From positions 1 to 64,000 of the forward strand of contig JAJDAD010000114.1 of assembly GCA_029262055.1 (NCBI GenBank): a DNA stretch of 64,000 nt, in the 5' to 3' direction. Shown here piece after piece: positions 33,033-42,143 of the stretch. A program made the translations under genes and the position numbers. The stretch comes from Candidatus Zhuqueibacterota bacterium (GTDB taxonomy: Bacteria > Zhuqueibacterota > Zhuqueibacteria > Oceanimicrobiales > Oceanimicrobiaceae). The first letter of the stretch is position 1, and every line of letters starts with the position of its first letter. The notes under the pieces are model-generated. The model made no database searches and had not been told where the DNA came from. It was given only the letters and a program-made list of their open reading frames with translations.

Positions 33033-36000
33033 ATGGTTACCAAGAGAGTCGCTACCCAGCAAGTGCTTGTTGTCAATGGCGATGTTGCCGAGCTACAGGC
33101 CACAGCAAAAAGCCTGGAATCTGAGCAGATACAAACAGTATGTTGCACGAGTGCCACAGAGGCGCTAACTGCCGCTGACCAACGCTCACTCGATGTGGCA
33201 ATTGTTGGCTCCCAGTTACCGGATGGCGACGCATTTACTCTTGTCAAAAGTCTCAAGCTCAAAAATCCTCAACTCAAAACCATCGTGCGGGTAGCATCCC
33301 CATCCTCCGAGTCCTTGCCAGACATGCACCAGGGTACTTTCGCTTTTGTGCAGCAAGTTGACGGGCCCGAAGAGCTACTGTCCAGCGTACAGGCGTTTGA
33401 TGTGCACATGACAGCAGACAACTCCGCCGTTGAAAATAAGTTGCGCGATCAAGTCAAACGACTCACTAAGGCCAACCGGAAACTGCGCACTCAAATCGCT
33501 ACAAGAAAACAGGTCGAAACAAAACTGCGTAGCGATGAGGAGCTGTACCGGTTTCTGGCGGAGAACTTGCAGGTCGCAATCTGGGAAGTTGACCTCGATG
33601 GCAAGCTTGCTTCAATAAACCGGGCAGGCTTGGCGATGCTCGGCGCTGATTCGGAAGAAGGGATCATCGGCAAATCTTACCTGGATTTCGTGCCGGCCGA
33701 AGAGCGGAACAATATAAGTCACCTGCTCCAAAATGCTGCAGGCGGATCAGTGGTGACCTTTCAGCTCCGCACCGGAAATGCTTGTCACTTTGATGCATCA
33801 TTTGTGCCCGTTCCTGACGCTGCCGGCCATACCCTCCGCATCGTGGGCACTGCCCACGATATCACCGAACACCGTCTTGCGGAATTCGCATCGAAAGAAA
33901 GCGCAGTCAACTATCGCTCGCTGGTCGAGTCGACCAATGCCGTGCTGTGGAAACTGAACCTTGCAACCGGACAGTTTACCTATATTGGCAAGCAGGTGGA
34001 GACGTTGCTTGGCTACAAAGCCGACACTTGGATTGATATGGACACGCGGCTGTCTCGCATTCATCCCGAAGACCGGGAGAATGCGGTTGTTCACAGCGCT
34101 GAATCGACTAGGAATGGACGGGATCATGATTTTGAGTACCGTGCCCTCGCAAAAGATGGCAGCATCGTCTGGATACGCGATATCGTTACCGTACTCGCGC
34201 GGCAAGACGGCCCAAAGGAATTGATCGGTTTCATGTTCGATGTGACGGAGCAAAAAAGGGTCGACGAAGCGCTGCAGGAAAGCGAGAAAAAATGCCGGGC
34301 CAACAAATTCTTCCTCAAAGAATCACAGAGAGTCTCCCGTATCGGTTCTTATGATTATGACATCAACTCAGGCACTTGGCGCAGTTCCGATGTTCTTGAT
34401 GAGATTTTCGGGATCCAAAAGGACAACGGCAAAGACGTCGCTGCCTGGCTAAAAGTAGTTCACCCGGACATGCGCCAAGAAATGCAGAACTATCTAATGA
34501 AAGATGTTCTGATTGACCACCAGCGTTTCGACCGGGAGTATCGGATCATCCGGGCGAGCGATCACGAGGTCAGGTACGTACATGGACTCGGGGAGCTGGA
34601 TTTTGACGATGATGGCAAACCCACGGGATTGATAGGCACTATTCAGGACATTACCGAGCGCAAACTGGCAGAGGAAAAACTTCTATTTACACAGTTTGCC
34701 GTCGACCATAACGCTGATCCTACCTACTGCGTCAGAGCGGATGGCAAGATTTGCTATGTAAACGAGGCGGCCTGCCGAACTCTCGGATACTCGCGGGAAG
34801 AGCTTCAATCGATGGTCGTTCCGGATATTTCCACCGATCTTTCCCAAGACGCCTGGTCCGGGCGCTGGCAGAAAATCAGGGACGGGGAGGCAATGACTCT
34901 GGAGACACACCATAAAACAAAGTCCGGTCAGGCTTTGCCGGTTGAAATCCATACCAGCTTTATCCAGTACCAAAATGAGGAATATGCCTGGGCCTATGCG
35001 CGCGACATTACCGAACGTAAACGCGCTGAGGTAGCGCTTACAGAAAGCGAGCAGAGATACCGCCGTCTGTTCGAGGACTCGCCGATCTCGCTATGGGAAG
35101 AAGATTTTACACAAGTCCAGGCATATCTCGCTATGCTCAAGGCCAGGGGTGTTACAGACTATCGCGCGTATTTTGCCGAGAATCCAGATGAGGTGGCAGC
35201 TTGCGCACAAAAAGTCCGAATTCTGGATGTTAACAAAGCCACGTTGACCTTGCATCACGCTGAGAACAAGGAGAGATTATTAGGCGATCTGACTACGACT
35301 TTTACTGAAAAAACTCTCGAAGCCTTTCGGGAAGAGCTGATAACCCTGGCGGAAGGACGGACGCGATTTGAAGCCGAGGCCGAAGTAAAAACCTTGACCG
35401 GCGAAAACAGAAATGTTCACCTGGATTTCTCTGTGACACAAGCGGTGAGAGACGGAAGTGATCGGATGCTCGCATTGGTGGCTATCGCCGATATCACCGA
35501 GCGCAAACATACTGAAGCGAGGCTACGTTTTACGCAGTTTGCAGTCGACCACAATGCCGATCCTACATACTGGGTCAGCGCAGATGGAAAGATCTGCTAT
35601 GTAAACGACGCGGCGTGCCGAACTCTTGGATACTCGCGGGAAGAGCTTCAGTCTATGACTGTTCCTCAAATCGATCCTGATTTTCCCGTGGAAGCATGGC
35701 CGGGGCACTGGCAGGAAATGAAAGATGCGGGATCATTGACTTTTGAGGCCCACCACAAGACAAAGTCCGGCCAGGTTATACCGGTTGAAATCCATACCAG
35801 TTTTATTACGTATCAAAACGAGGAATATATCTGGGCCTTCGTCCACGACATTACCGAGCGCAAGCAGGCGGAAGAAAGAATCACGCGTTTTAGCCGTATC
35901 TTCGAAGACTCACTAAATGAGATATATTTGTTCGATGCAGATGCATTGAAATTTACTCAGGTGAATGGCGCCGCTCAGCATAATCTGGGCTATACGATGG

Positions 36001-37784
36001 AAGAATTACATGAATTAACACCACTTGATTTAAAACCTGAAGTTACGAATGAATCGTTTGCAAAATTGGTTGCGCCCTTACGCAATGGTGAAAAAGACAA
36101 GATCGTCTTCGAGACTGTTCACAAACGAAAAGATCAATCACTTTACAATGTGGAAGTTCACTTGCAGATTTTGCACTTTGAACACGAGACGCTATTCGCC
36201 GCGATTATTTCCGATATCACTGAACGTAAGCAGGCGCAAGAGCAACTTAACAAACTGTCCGTGGCGCTTGAACAAATCCCGGCAGCGGTCATTATCACGG
36301 ACATCTCTGGCACCATCGAATATGTGAATCCACGCTTCACGCAAATTAACGGCTATAGAGCCGAAGAGGTTATCGGGAAAAGTCCGCGTATGTTGGATCC
36401 AGATGGTTGCTCAGGTAACAATCACAAACAAGTCTGGGATGTAATAACTTCCGGCAAGACCTGGCGAGGCGAATTTCACAACCAGAAGAAAAACGGTAGA
36501 CAATACTGTGTGTCGGCATCGATATCACCTGTGCGGAACACGAATGACGAGATCACGCACTTTCTGGTGGTCGAGGAAGACATCACCGCCAAGAAATTGG
36601 TTGCTAAAGAAAAGGCAAACCTCACAGAACAACTGTGGCACGCACAGAAGATGGAAACCGTCGGGACGCTGGCGGGCGGCATTGCGCATGATTTCAACAA
36701 CATCCTGCAGGCGATTCAGGGTTACGTAGACATGTGTATGGATGAGCTGCCACCGGACGGTCCCGTCTACCGGGATTTGAACGAAGTCATGAAGGCCACG
36801 GGCAGAGCTGCCAAGATGGTCAAGCAACTGCTGGCCTTCAGCCGCAATGACTACCAGGAACGCGAACGTGTGGAGATGCCCATATTGGTCAATGAAACCC
36901 TGCATCTTTTGCGCGGCTCCCTGCCTTCAACCATAGACATTCGCCCCGACATCGTCAAGAAATGTAACCCAATTATGGCCAATCCCGGCCAGATTCACCA
37001 GGTCATAATGAACTTGTGTACAAATGCTTACCAATCAATGGGCCTTGATGGCGGCACGCTCGCCGTAAAATTGCGCATGGCGAAGATCGGTGCCGCCATG
37101 CGACGGAGGCACCCACAGTTGGTTGCAGATGCTTACCTGGAGTTATCGGTTACGGACACGGGAAAAGGGATGGACAGCAGGACACTCGACCGGATATTTG
37201 AACCGTTCTTTACAACCAAGCAGGTTGGAGAGGGAACCGGTCTGGGGCTTTCAGTCGTGCACGGAATTGTCCTTGCGCACGACGGCCATGTTGTGGTCAA
37301 AAGTGAGCCGGAAACGGGGACATCGATCCTGGTATACTTGCCGGTGGTAGAGCCGTCGGATCGTGAGACCGCTTGCACTACTGAGGTCGCCGTTGAATAC
37401 TCCGGACGAATCCTTTATGTTGATGATGAGGCATCGGTGGCCACCGTCGTGACCAGGTTGCTCACCAAACTTGGCTACGATGTCGTTGCCAGCGATACGG
37501 GCCACGACGCCCTTACTTTGTTCCGGAAAGACCCCGGTGCTTTCGACCTTGTGCTGACCGACCAAACCATGCCCGGCATGACCGGAATCAAACTCGCCGA
37601 GAAACTCCTCAAGATCCGGCCTGCAATACCAATCATCCTCATGTCCGGGTTTGGCCGCATAGGCACGCACGATGATGCAAAGAAGCTGGGAATCCGGGAA
37701 TTTGTGATGAAACCGGTCATGGCCGACGAGTTGAGTGCGGCCATCAACCGCGTACTGCAAACGGATCACTCTAACAGGACTTAA
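33033..37784 (+). CDS. Hybrid histidine kinase with pseudo-receiver, eight PAS modules and receiver
   Basis: 1583 residues, apparently cytoplasmic (no membrane segment). Order: N-terminal receiver-like domain (about 5-125) in which the acceptor Asp is Gly (VAIVGSQLPDG) and the Lys is lost; a coiled coil (130-170); eight PAS/PAC modules (about 170-285, 288-410, 425-545, 550-665, 670-828, 829-945, 948-1070, 1073-1195), most ending in DITERK-like PAC; HisKA with GGIAHDFNNIL (His about 1219); HATPase_c with NLCTNAYQ, DTGKGM and GTGLGLS; C-terminal receiver (about 1455-1580, Asp in LTDQTMPG). PAS 4 and 6 are near copies. A single-domain regulator follows 4 bases later. Confidence 0.93.
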   Translation: MVTKRVATQQVLVVNGDVAELQATAKSLESEQIQTVCCTSATEALTAADQRSLDVAIVGSQLPDGDAFTLVKSLKLKNPQLKTIVRVASPSSESLPDMHQGTFAFVQQVDGPEELLSSVQAFDVHMTADNSAVENKLRDQVKRLTKANRKLRTQIATRKQVETKLRSDEELYRFLAENLQVAIWEVDLDGKLASINRAGLAMLGADSEEGIIGKSYLDFVPAEERNNISHLLQNAAGGSVVTFQLRTGNACHFDASFVPVPDAAGHTLRIVGTAHDITEHRLAEFASKESAVNYRSLVESTNAVLWKLNLATGQFTYIGKQVETLLGYKADTWIDMDTRLSRIHPEDRENAVVHSAESTRNGRDHDFEYRALAKDGSIVWIRDIVTVLARQDGPKELIGFMFDVTEQKRVDEALQESEKKCRANKFFLKESQRVSRIGSYDYDINSGTWRSSDVLDEIFGIQKDNGKDVAAWLKVVHPDMRQEMQNYLMKDVLIDHQRFDREYRIIRASDHEVRYVHGLGELDFDDDGKPTGLIGTIQDITERKLAEEKLLFTQFAVDHNADPTYCVRADGKICYVNEAACRTLGYSREELQSMVVPDISTDLSQDAWSGRWQKIRDGEAMTLETHHKTKSGQALPVEIHTSFIQYQNEEYAWAYARDITERKRAEVALTESEQRYRRLFEDSPISLWEEDFTQVQAYLAMLKARGVTDYRAYFAENPDEVAACAQKVRILDVNKATLTLHHAENKERLLGDLTTTFTEKTLEAFREELITLAEGRTRFEAEAEVKTLTGENRNVHLDFSVTQAVRDGSDRMLALVAIADITERKHTEARLRFTQFAVDHNADPTYWVSADGKICYVNDAACRTLGYSREELQSMTVPQIDPDFPVEAWPGHWQEMKDAGSLTFEAHHKTKSGQVIPVEIHTSFITYQNEEYIWAFVHDITERKQAEERITRFSRIFEDSLNEIYLFDADALKFTQVNGAAQHNLGYTMEELHELTPLDLKPEVTNESFAKLVAPLRNGEKDKIVFETVHKRKDQSLYNVEVHLQILHFEHETLFAAIISDITERKQAQEQLNKLSVALEQIPAAVIITDISGTIEYVNPRFTQINGYRAEEVIGKSPRMLDPDGCSGNNHKQVWDVITSGKTWRGEFHNQKKNGRQYCVSASISPVRNTNDEITHFLVVEEDITAKKLVAKEKANLTEQLWHAQKMETVGTLAGGIAHDFNNILQAIQGYVDMCMDELPPDGPVYRDLNEVMKATGRAAKMVKQLLAFSRNDYQERERVEMPILVNETLHLLRGSLPSTIDIRPDIVKKCNPIMANPGQIHQVIMNLCTNAYQSMGLDGGTLAVKLRMAKIGAAMRRRHPQLVADAYLELSVTDTGKGMDSRTLDRIFEPFFTTKQVGEGTGLGLSVVHGIVLAHDGHVVVKSEPETGTSILVYLPVVEPSDRETACTTEVAVEYSGRILYVDDEASVATVVTRLLTKLGYDVVASDTGHDALTLFRKDPGAFDLVLTDQTMPGMTGIKLAEKLLKIRPAIPIILMSGFGRIGTHDDAKKLGIREFVMKPVMADELSAAINRVLQTDHSNRT

Positions 37785-37788
37785 GACG

Positions 37789-38151
37789 GTGACAAAAATT
37801 CTCTTGGTTGAAGACGATCATCAGGTACTGGATATGTTGCAAAAAACACTGGAGCGCGCGGGATATCAAGTCACGACCGCTCACAACGGTCGAGAAGCCA
37901 TGACTTCCTTCCGCGCTGCGCCGGTGAAAGTCGTTATCACAGACATAATCATGCCGGAAAAAGAAGGCATTGAGACTATCTATGAGCTTAAACGTGACTT
38001 CCCGGAAGTGAAAATCATCGCCATCTCCGGTGGCAGCAGCAGGTCCAGAAACTACCTGAACACCGCCCGGGTTCTGGGAGCCGAACGCGCGTTGAGTAAA
38101 CCTTTCGGCCGTGCGGATTTACTTGAGGCTGTGGCAGAACTCTTGCAGTAA
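37789..38151 (+). CDS. Single-domain response regulator
   Basis: 120-residue receiver: LLVEDDHQV acidic pair, acceptor Asp in VVITDIIMPEKEG, ISGGSS, and Lys in LSKPFG. The GTG at 37789 starts the domain exactly (VTKILLVEDD) with AGGA about 10 bases upstream and lies 4 bases after the kinase stop, so it is cotranscribed and probably a phosphorelay partner of that kinase. Confidence 0.9.
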   Translation: MTKILLVEDDHQVLDMLQKTLERAGYQVTTAHNGREAMTSFRAAPVKVVITDIIMPEKEGIETIYELKRDFPEVKIIAISGGSSRSRNYLNTARVLGAERALSKPFGRADLLEAVAELLQ

Positions 38152-38345
38152 GTCATACGCCAGAAGAACGAGACGAATCTTCTCCTGCCCGCACATCACG
38201 CTTTTCACGAACCCGCAGCCACCTTTCCATTGCCTTTCTCCAAAAGTTAACGTAAATTAAAAAGAGATGCGTGGCCCAGCCCTACCTGATAAGCGCACTG
38301 TTTTCCAATATCCCATTCCTATTCTTGATTTGCCATGGAGAGTTC

Positions 38346-39902
38346 ATGCAAAAACTCCGAATATGCGTAATCGACCTGGTTGCGAAAGCCCCGACCAAAC
38401 GTTTCTGGGGGCGCGTAATGAACGCAAATTATGCCAGCATCATGCCACAAATTGTTTCTCTCTGGTGCGAACAAGAAGGACATGACGTCACATACATCTG
38501 CTACACCGGCGCCGAGTTTGAGACTTTGCTCGAAGAAATCCCGGAGAAATTGGATGTGGCCTTCATCGGGGCCTTTTCACAGGCCGGGCAGCTTTCGTAT
38601 GCACTGAGTAATTTCCTGCGTTCACGGGGCGCAGTCACTGTCCTCGGCGGGCCGCATGCACGCTGCTATCCGCAAGATGCGCAGAAATATTTTGACTATG
38701 TGCTGGGCTTCACGGACAAATCAATTATCCGCGATGTGTTGCAAGATTGCTCGCAGCATCGGCCGCTGGGGATTCGCTTGAGCGCAGAGCAACAGCCTTC
38801 CGATCTTCCGGGGGTGCAGGAGCGCTGGAAGTTCGTCTCCAAGGCCCTTGAAAAAGCCCCCTTAATCAAGATTGTTGGAATGATGGGCAGCGTCGGTTGT
38901 CCGTATACTTGCAGCTTTTGCATCGACGCAGAAATCCCTTACCAGCAACTAAGTTTCGATGTGATGAAAGAGGATCTGCGCTTCCTGCGCACGAAATTCA
39001 AGCGCCCGCGCGTGGGCTGGCACGATCCCAATTTCGGGGTGCGCTTCGACGACTATATGGACGCTATCGAAGAGGCAATCCCCCCGGACAGCATCGACTT
39101 CATCGCTGAGAGCAGTTTGGCCCTGCTGTCTGAGCCACATCTGAAGCGGCTGAAGAAAAACGGGTTCAAAGCTATTTTGCCTGGCATTGAATCCTGGTAT
39201 GATATGGGGAACAAGTCTAAAACAGGCGGAAAACAGGGCTTGGAAAAAGTCAGGCAGGTCTCAGAACATATCAACATGGTTCTGCGCTATATCCCATATC
39301 TGCAGGCCAACTTCGTATTCGGACTCGAACTCGACGAAGGCCCCGAGCCGTTCGAACTGACCAAACGATTTATCGACATGACTCCGGGCGCATTTCCTGC
39401 ATACTCTCTCCTGACGTCCTTCGGTCAGGCGGCGCCGCTCAACATCGGCTACCAACGGGAGAATCGCGTGGTCCCCTTTCCTTTTCACTTCATGAACAAC
39501 AACCACGTGATGAATGTCAAGCCCACGCACTACACGTTGCCCGAGTTCTTTAGAAACCTGGTCGATGTCACCAGCCATTCATTTTCATGGCCGATCATCG
39601 CCAAACGCTTCAAAGCGGTCAAGGGCCCAATCCCGAAATGGATGAATGTCCTGAGGGCTGTCTCTTCTGAGGGATTCGGCAGAATCAAATACCACACCGG
39701 CCTGCTGCACATGCTTGAAACCAACTCCGAGGTCAGGCGCTACTGGGAAGGTGAAAGCCAGGAGATCCCGAGCTTTTACACAGACTGGATCGAACGCGAT
39801 CTGGGACCGCTTTGGCAATGGCTGCCAGAGGGAGCACTTTATCATGACCCCAATGCACACCTGAGGGAAGAGTCAGAGCAGTTGCTAGACATCCAGGCCT
39901 AG
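38346..39902 (+). CDS. Radical SAM protein with N-terminal B12-binding-like domain
   Basis: 518 residues. N-terminal Rossmann-like domain (about 1-150) of the cobalamin-binding type (VAFIGAFSQAGQLSYALSNF, TVLGGPHARCYP) but without the DxHxxG cobalamin ligand motif. The radical SAM domain has the cluster motif in GCPYTCSFCID (CxxxCxxC), followed by WHDPNFGVRFDDYMDA and a long C-terminal part. Substrate unknown; it resembles BchE/P-methylase-like enzymes. ATG 38346 has GGAG upstream; earlier in-frame codons read as hydrophobic filler. Confidence 0.85.
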   Translation: MQKLRICVIDLVAKAPTKRFWGRVMNANYASIMPQIVSLWCEQEGHDVTYICYTGAEFETLLEEIPEKLDVAFIGAFSQAGQLSYALSNFLRSRGAVTVLGGPHARCYPQDAQKYFDYVLGFTDKSIIRDVLQDCSQHRPLGIRLSAEQQPSDLPGVQERWKFVSKALEKAPLIKIVGMMGSVGCPYTCSFCIDAEIPYQQLSFDVMKEDLRFLRTKFKRPRVGWHDPNFGVRFDDYMDAIEEAIPPDSIDFIAESSLALLSEPHLKRLKKNGFKAILPGIESWYDMGNKSKTGGKQGLEKVRQVSEHINMVLRYIPYLQANFVFGLELDEGPEPFELTKRFIDMTPGAFPAYSLLTSFGQAAPLNIGYQRENRVVPFPFHFMNNNHVMNVKPTHYTLPEFFRNLVDVTSHSFSWPIIAKRFKAVKGPIPKWMNVLRAVSSEGFGRIKYHTGLLHMLETNSEVRRYWEGESQEIPSFYTDWIERDLGPLWQWLPEGALYHDPNAHLREESEQLLDIQA

Positions 39903-39948
39903 TCGGACAGCTCCGCTAGCAGTGGGAAAACCGACTTCCTGAAGAAAC

Positions 39949-40416
39949 ATGAAAGATCAAATCCTCGATACGTGGAAAGTGAACAACAGGGTCAACCTGA
40001 TGTTGCTGGATGCCATCAGCGACGAAGGGCTGGCCTGCACCCTCTCGAAACGAGGAGGTGGAACACCCGGAAAACAATTCAGGCACATGCACAACCTGCG
40101 CTGTTGGAGACTGGAAAGATGTGCCCCGGACCTCCATCAGGGACAAACGAAAATCAGCCCGGAAGAAACGCATGAGAAGGCGCTGCTTGAAACGCGACTG
40201 ACTGAGTCGGCAGATTGTTTCGCTCAGTGGATAGAGCTGGCCATCGAGGCAGGCGGACAGATAAAGGGGTTCAAAAGGGGCGTCGTTCCCATGATTGGTT
40301 ATTTCATCGCACATGAGGCCCATCACCGCGGCAACATCCTGCTGACTCTTAAACAAAGCGGTCACAAACTTCCCCGGGACTTCAGCTACAAACTCTGGGC
40401 CTGGAACCAGATCTGA
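39949..40416 (+). CDS. DinB/DUF664-like four-helix metal-binding protein
   Basis: 155 residues with the three-histidine pattern of the DinB/YfiT superfamily: His in FRHMHNLRCWR and two in FIAHEAHHRGNILLTLKQSGHKL. These bundle proteins bind a divalent metal, and some are thiol-dependent transferases. Substrate unknown. Starts 46 bases after the radical SAM gene, same strand. No relation to DNA polymerase dinB. Confidence 0.78.
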   Translation: MKDQILDTWKVNNRVNLMLLDAISDEGLACTLSKRGGGTPGKQFRHMHNLRCWRLERCAPDLHQGQTKISPEETHEKALLETRLTESADCFAQWIELAIEAGGQIKGFKRGVVPMIGYFIAHEAHHRGNILLTLKQSGHKLPRDFSYKLWAWNQI

Positions 40417-40482
40417 GAAGCCGTCCTCCGGTCCGCACATCCGCAGAGCATCTCCTTTAATAACATCTTGTTTGCGATTGCT

Positions 40483-40755
40483 ATGACTCAGAATGCCAAA
40501 AAGATTCTTCTGCGCGAAATACTGATCTTCCTGGTGGTCGTATTCGTTGGCTACCTCCTCTATGCCGACGGCACCAAGAGTTTCCGCTACCCGCTGAGCG
40601 CTCGGCCGGAAATCAAGGTGCGTTTCGCCCAAATAGGGCAATTCCTGATGTTTCTTGGATACCCTATTCTTGCGCTGCTTCGTCTGGTCATCTGGAAAGT
40701 AAAGCAAAAGCGTACCGGAGCGCGCACTACCGGGAACTCCGGAAACGCACGTTAA
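40483..40755 (+). CDS. Small membrane protein, unknown function
   Basis: 90 residues with two predicted membrane helices (ILIFLVVVFVGYLLYAD and IGQFLMFLGYPILALLRLVI), a connecting segment with KSFRYPLSARPEIK, and a basic C-terminus. The start ATG at 40483 follows the DinB-like gene by 66 bases. It is not a recognised family. Helix layout and absence of low-complexity sequence argue for a real gene. Confidence 0.6.
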   Translation: MTQNAKKILLREILIFLVVVFVGYLLYADGTKSFRYPLSARPEIKVRFAQIGQFLMFLGYPILALLRLVIWKVKQKRTGARTTGNSGNAR

Positions 40756-40811
40756 ACAGCTGAGTTGCTTTCACTTTCATGGGAGTTGCCTGGTTAACCG
40801 GTGTCTGGCAA

Positions 40812-41888
40812 CTACTTGACCACCGGCTTCCAAAGCCCATTCTTGAAAACGTAGCGAATGTCATCCAGGACTTCTCGGTCTATCTTCAAAGTCTGTCCGG
40901 CGGACAGGTCGACTTTCTCCACCTCAGCGATGCGCAAGTCGTAGTTCTCCCAGCCCATAAAGTGCACCAGCAAATCCTGGAATTCTTCATCCACCTGGCC
41001 ATCAATCGGCCCGTCGTAAAAGCCGCGTTTCTTCCAGATCTCCTGCACTTCTCTTGCGATTTCAGGGGAAACAGGGAGCATGCTCTCTTCTTTTGACTGG
41101 GTGAAGTACAGATTGTTGAGCCTGTACAGTCGTTCCAACTCAGCAATGGGCGTCTGGTGGTCATACACCGAGATATCGATGTAATTGTCCATGCCGTCAT
41201 AGCCGGCGCCTTCCCGTACCACCAGCAGTGCGGCACTCTGTTCTCCACGTTGATCTCCACCAGCCTTGCCCCCCGCCACCAGAGCGGCCACCAGCCTGTC
41301 GGAAAGCTCCCCCTCAGTTTCCTGAAAGGTCCTTGCCAAAGCCTCCACTGTCTCCTTGCTAACCAGGATGTTCCCTTGCGCGGTGAAATTCTTGCCCGAG
41401 ATCACCGTGTCTTTGTTGCCGTCCTCGTCACCAACAAGCGCGACACTGCCATCGGCCTGGCCAATCCTGGCACCGGCCCAGCTCTTGCAGTCGTGTCCGG
41501 TCCACGTGGCTGCATTGCCCCTGGCATCCACAATCCCGACTTGCCGCTGTTCGCTGCGCGCATCACCCTTGGCAACTATCTGCAGCGCTTCTGCCGCGGT
41601 CGCACCGTTCTCCATCAGCGCGAGCCCCTTAATCGCGTAGTCCAGACTAGCGAAGCTCTGCGTGGCCACCGCTCCTACTCCTGCCCGTGCCCAAGGCACG
41701 ATGGGGCGAACATTGGGAAATTTTGACTGCACTACCACGCCAAGGTCACCGTTTTCCGGGTCAAATGCCACGATTGAAAACGTGCTGACGAGCGGCTCAA
41801 AATCCTGTTCGTCCTGAACCGGCGCGATCGTTAGTGTCACAGCAAAAACAAATATGGCAACAGGGACGCGTCTTAAGAAGCGATGCAT
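40812..41888 (-). CDS. Exported DUF1028 (Ntn-hydrolase-like) protein with C-terminal peptidoglycan-binding-like domain
   Basis: 358 residues with a signal peptide (VPVAIFVFAVTLTIAPV). DUF1028 core: STFSIVAFDPENGDLGVVVQSKF, GVGAVATQSFA, the VGIVDARGNAATWTG segment and GNILVSKETVEA. The family has an Ntn-hydrolase fold of unknown activity. The last ~100 residues (AREVQEIWKKRGFYDGPIDG onward) look like a peptidoglycan-binding helix bundle. AGGAGG upstream of the ATG. Just beyond the nag cluster, same strand, but 255 bases separate it from the GH20 gene. Confidence 0.83.
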   Translation of the reverse strand: MHRFLRRVPVAIFVFAVTLTIAPVQDEQDFEPLVSTFSIVAFDPENGDLGVVVQSKFPNVRPIVPWARAGVGAVATQSFASLDYAIKGLALMENGATAAEALQIVAKGDARSEQRQVGIVDARGNAATWTGHDCKSWAGARIGQADGSVALVGDEDGNKDTVISGKNFTAQGNILVSKETVEALARTFQETEGELSDRLVAALVAGGKAGGDQRGEQSAALLVVREGAGYDGMDNYIDISVYDHQTPIAELERLYRLNNLYFTQSKEESMLPVSPEIAREVQEIWKKRGFYDGPIDGQVDEEFQDLLVHFMGWENYDLRIAEVEKVDLSAGQTLKIDREVLDDIRYVFKNGLWKPVVK

Positions 41889-42143
41889 GCTTATCCTCCT
41901 GGGTCTGGATAGCGAAAGCTAGCGGTAGTGAATTAAACCGGGATTGGTCAATCTATAGAAAACCTGTGGCGATGTCAAGCAAAACGCCGGCTGTCGCACG
42001 CAACAAGCAACAGAAGGAAGGTTCCACTTTATCAAAATGTCTGATTTTGCCGGTATAGCGTCTTCCTGGCCAGTCACGTCACGTAAAAAGGATCTCTTCA
42101 TTAGTAGTGTTTTCCCCGAAGGGATACGCAGTGGCCCGTAGCA

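Noticed and set aside
38346-38800. Cobalamin dependence of the radical SAM protein.
   Set aside because: The N-terminal fold resembles a B12-binding domain but lacks the DxHxxG ligand motif, so binding cannot be claimed.
39916-40707. 263-codon minus-strand frame opposite the DinB-like gene.
   Set aside because: Covers the opposite strand of two better-supported genes; no motif and no ribosome-binding site.
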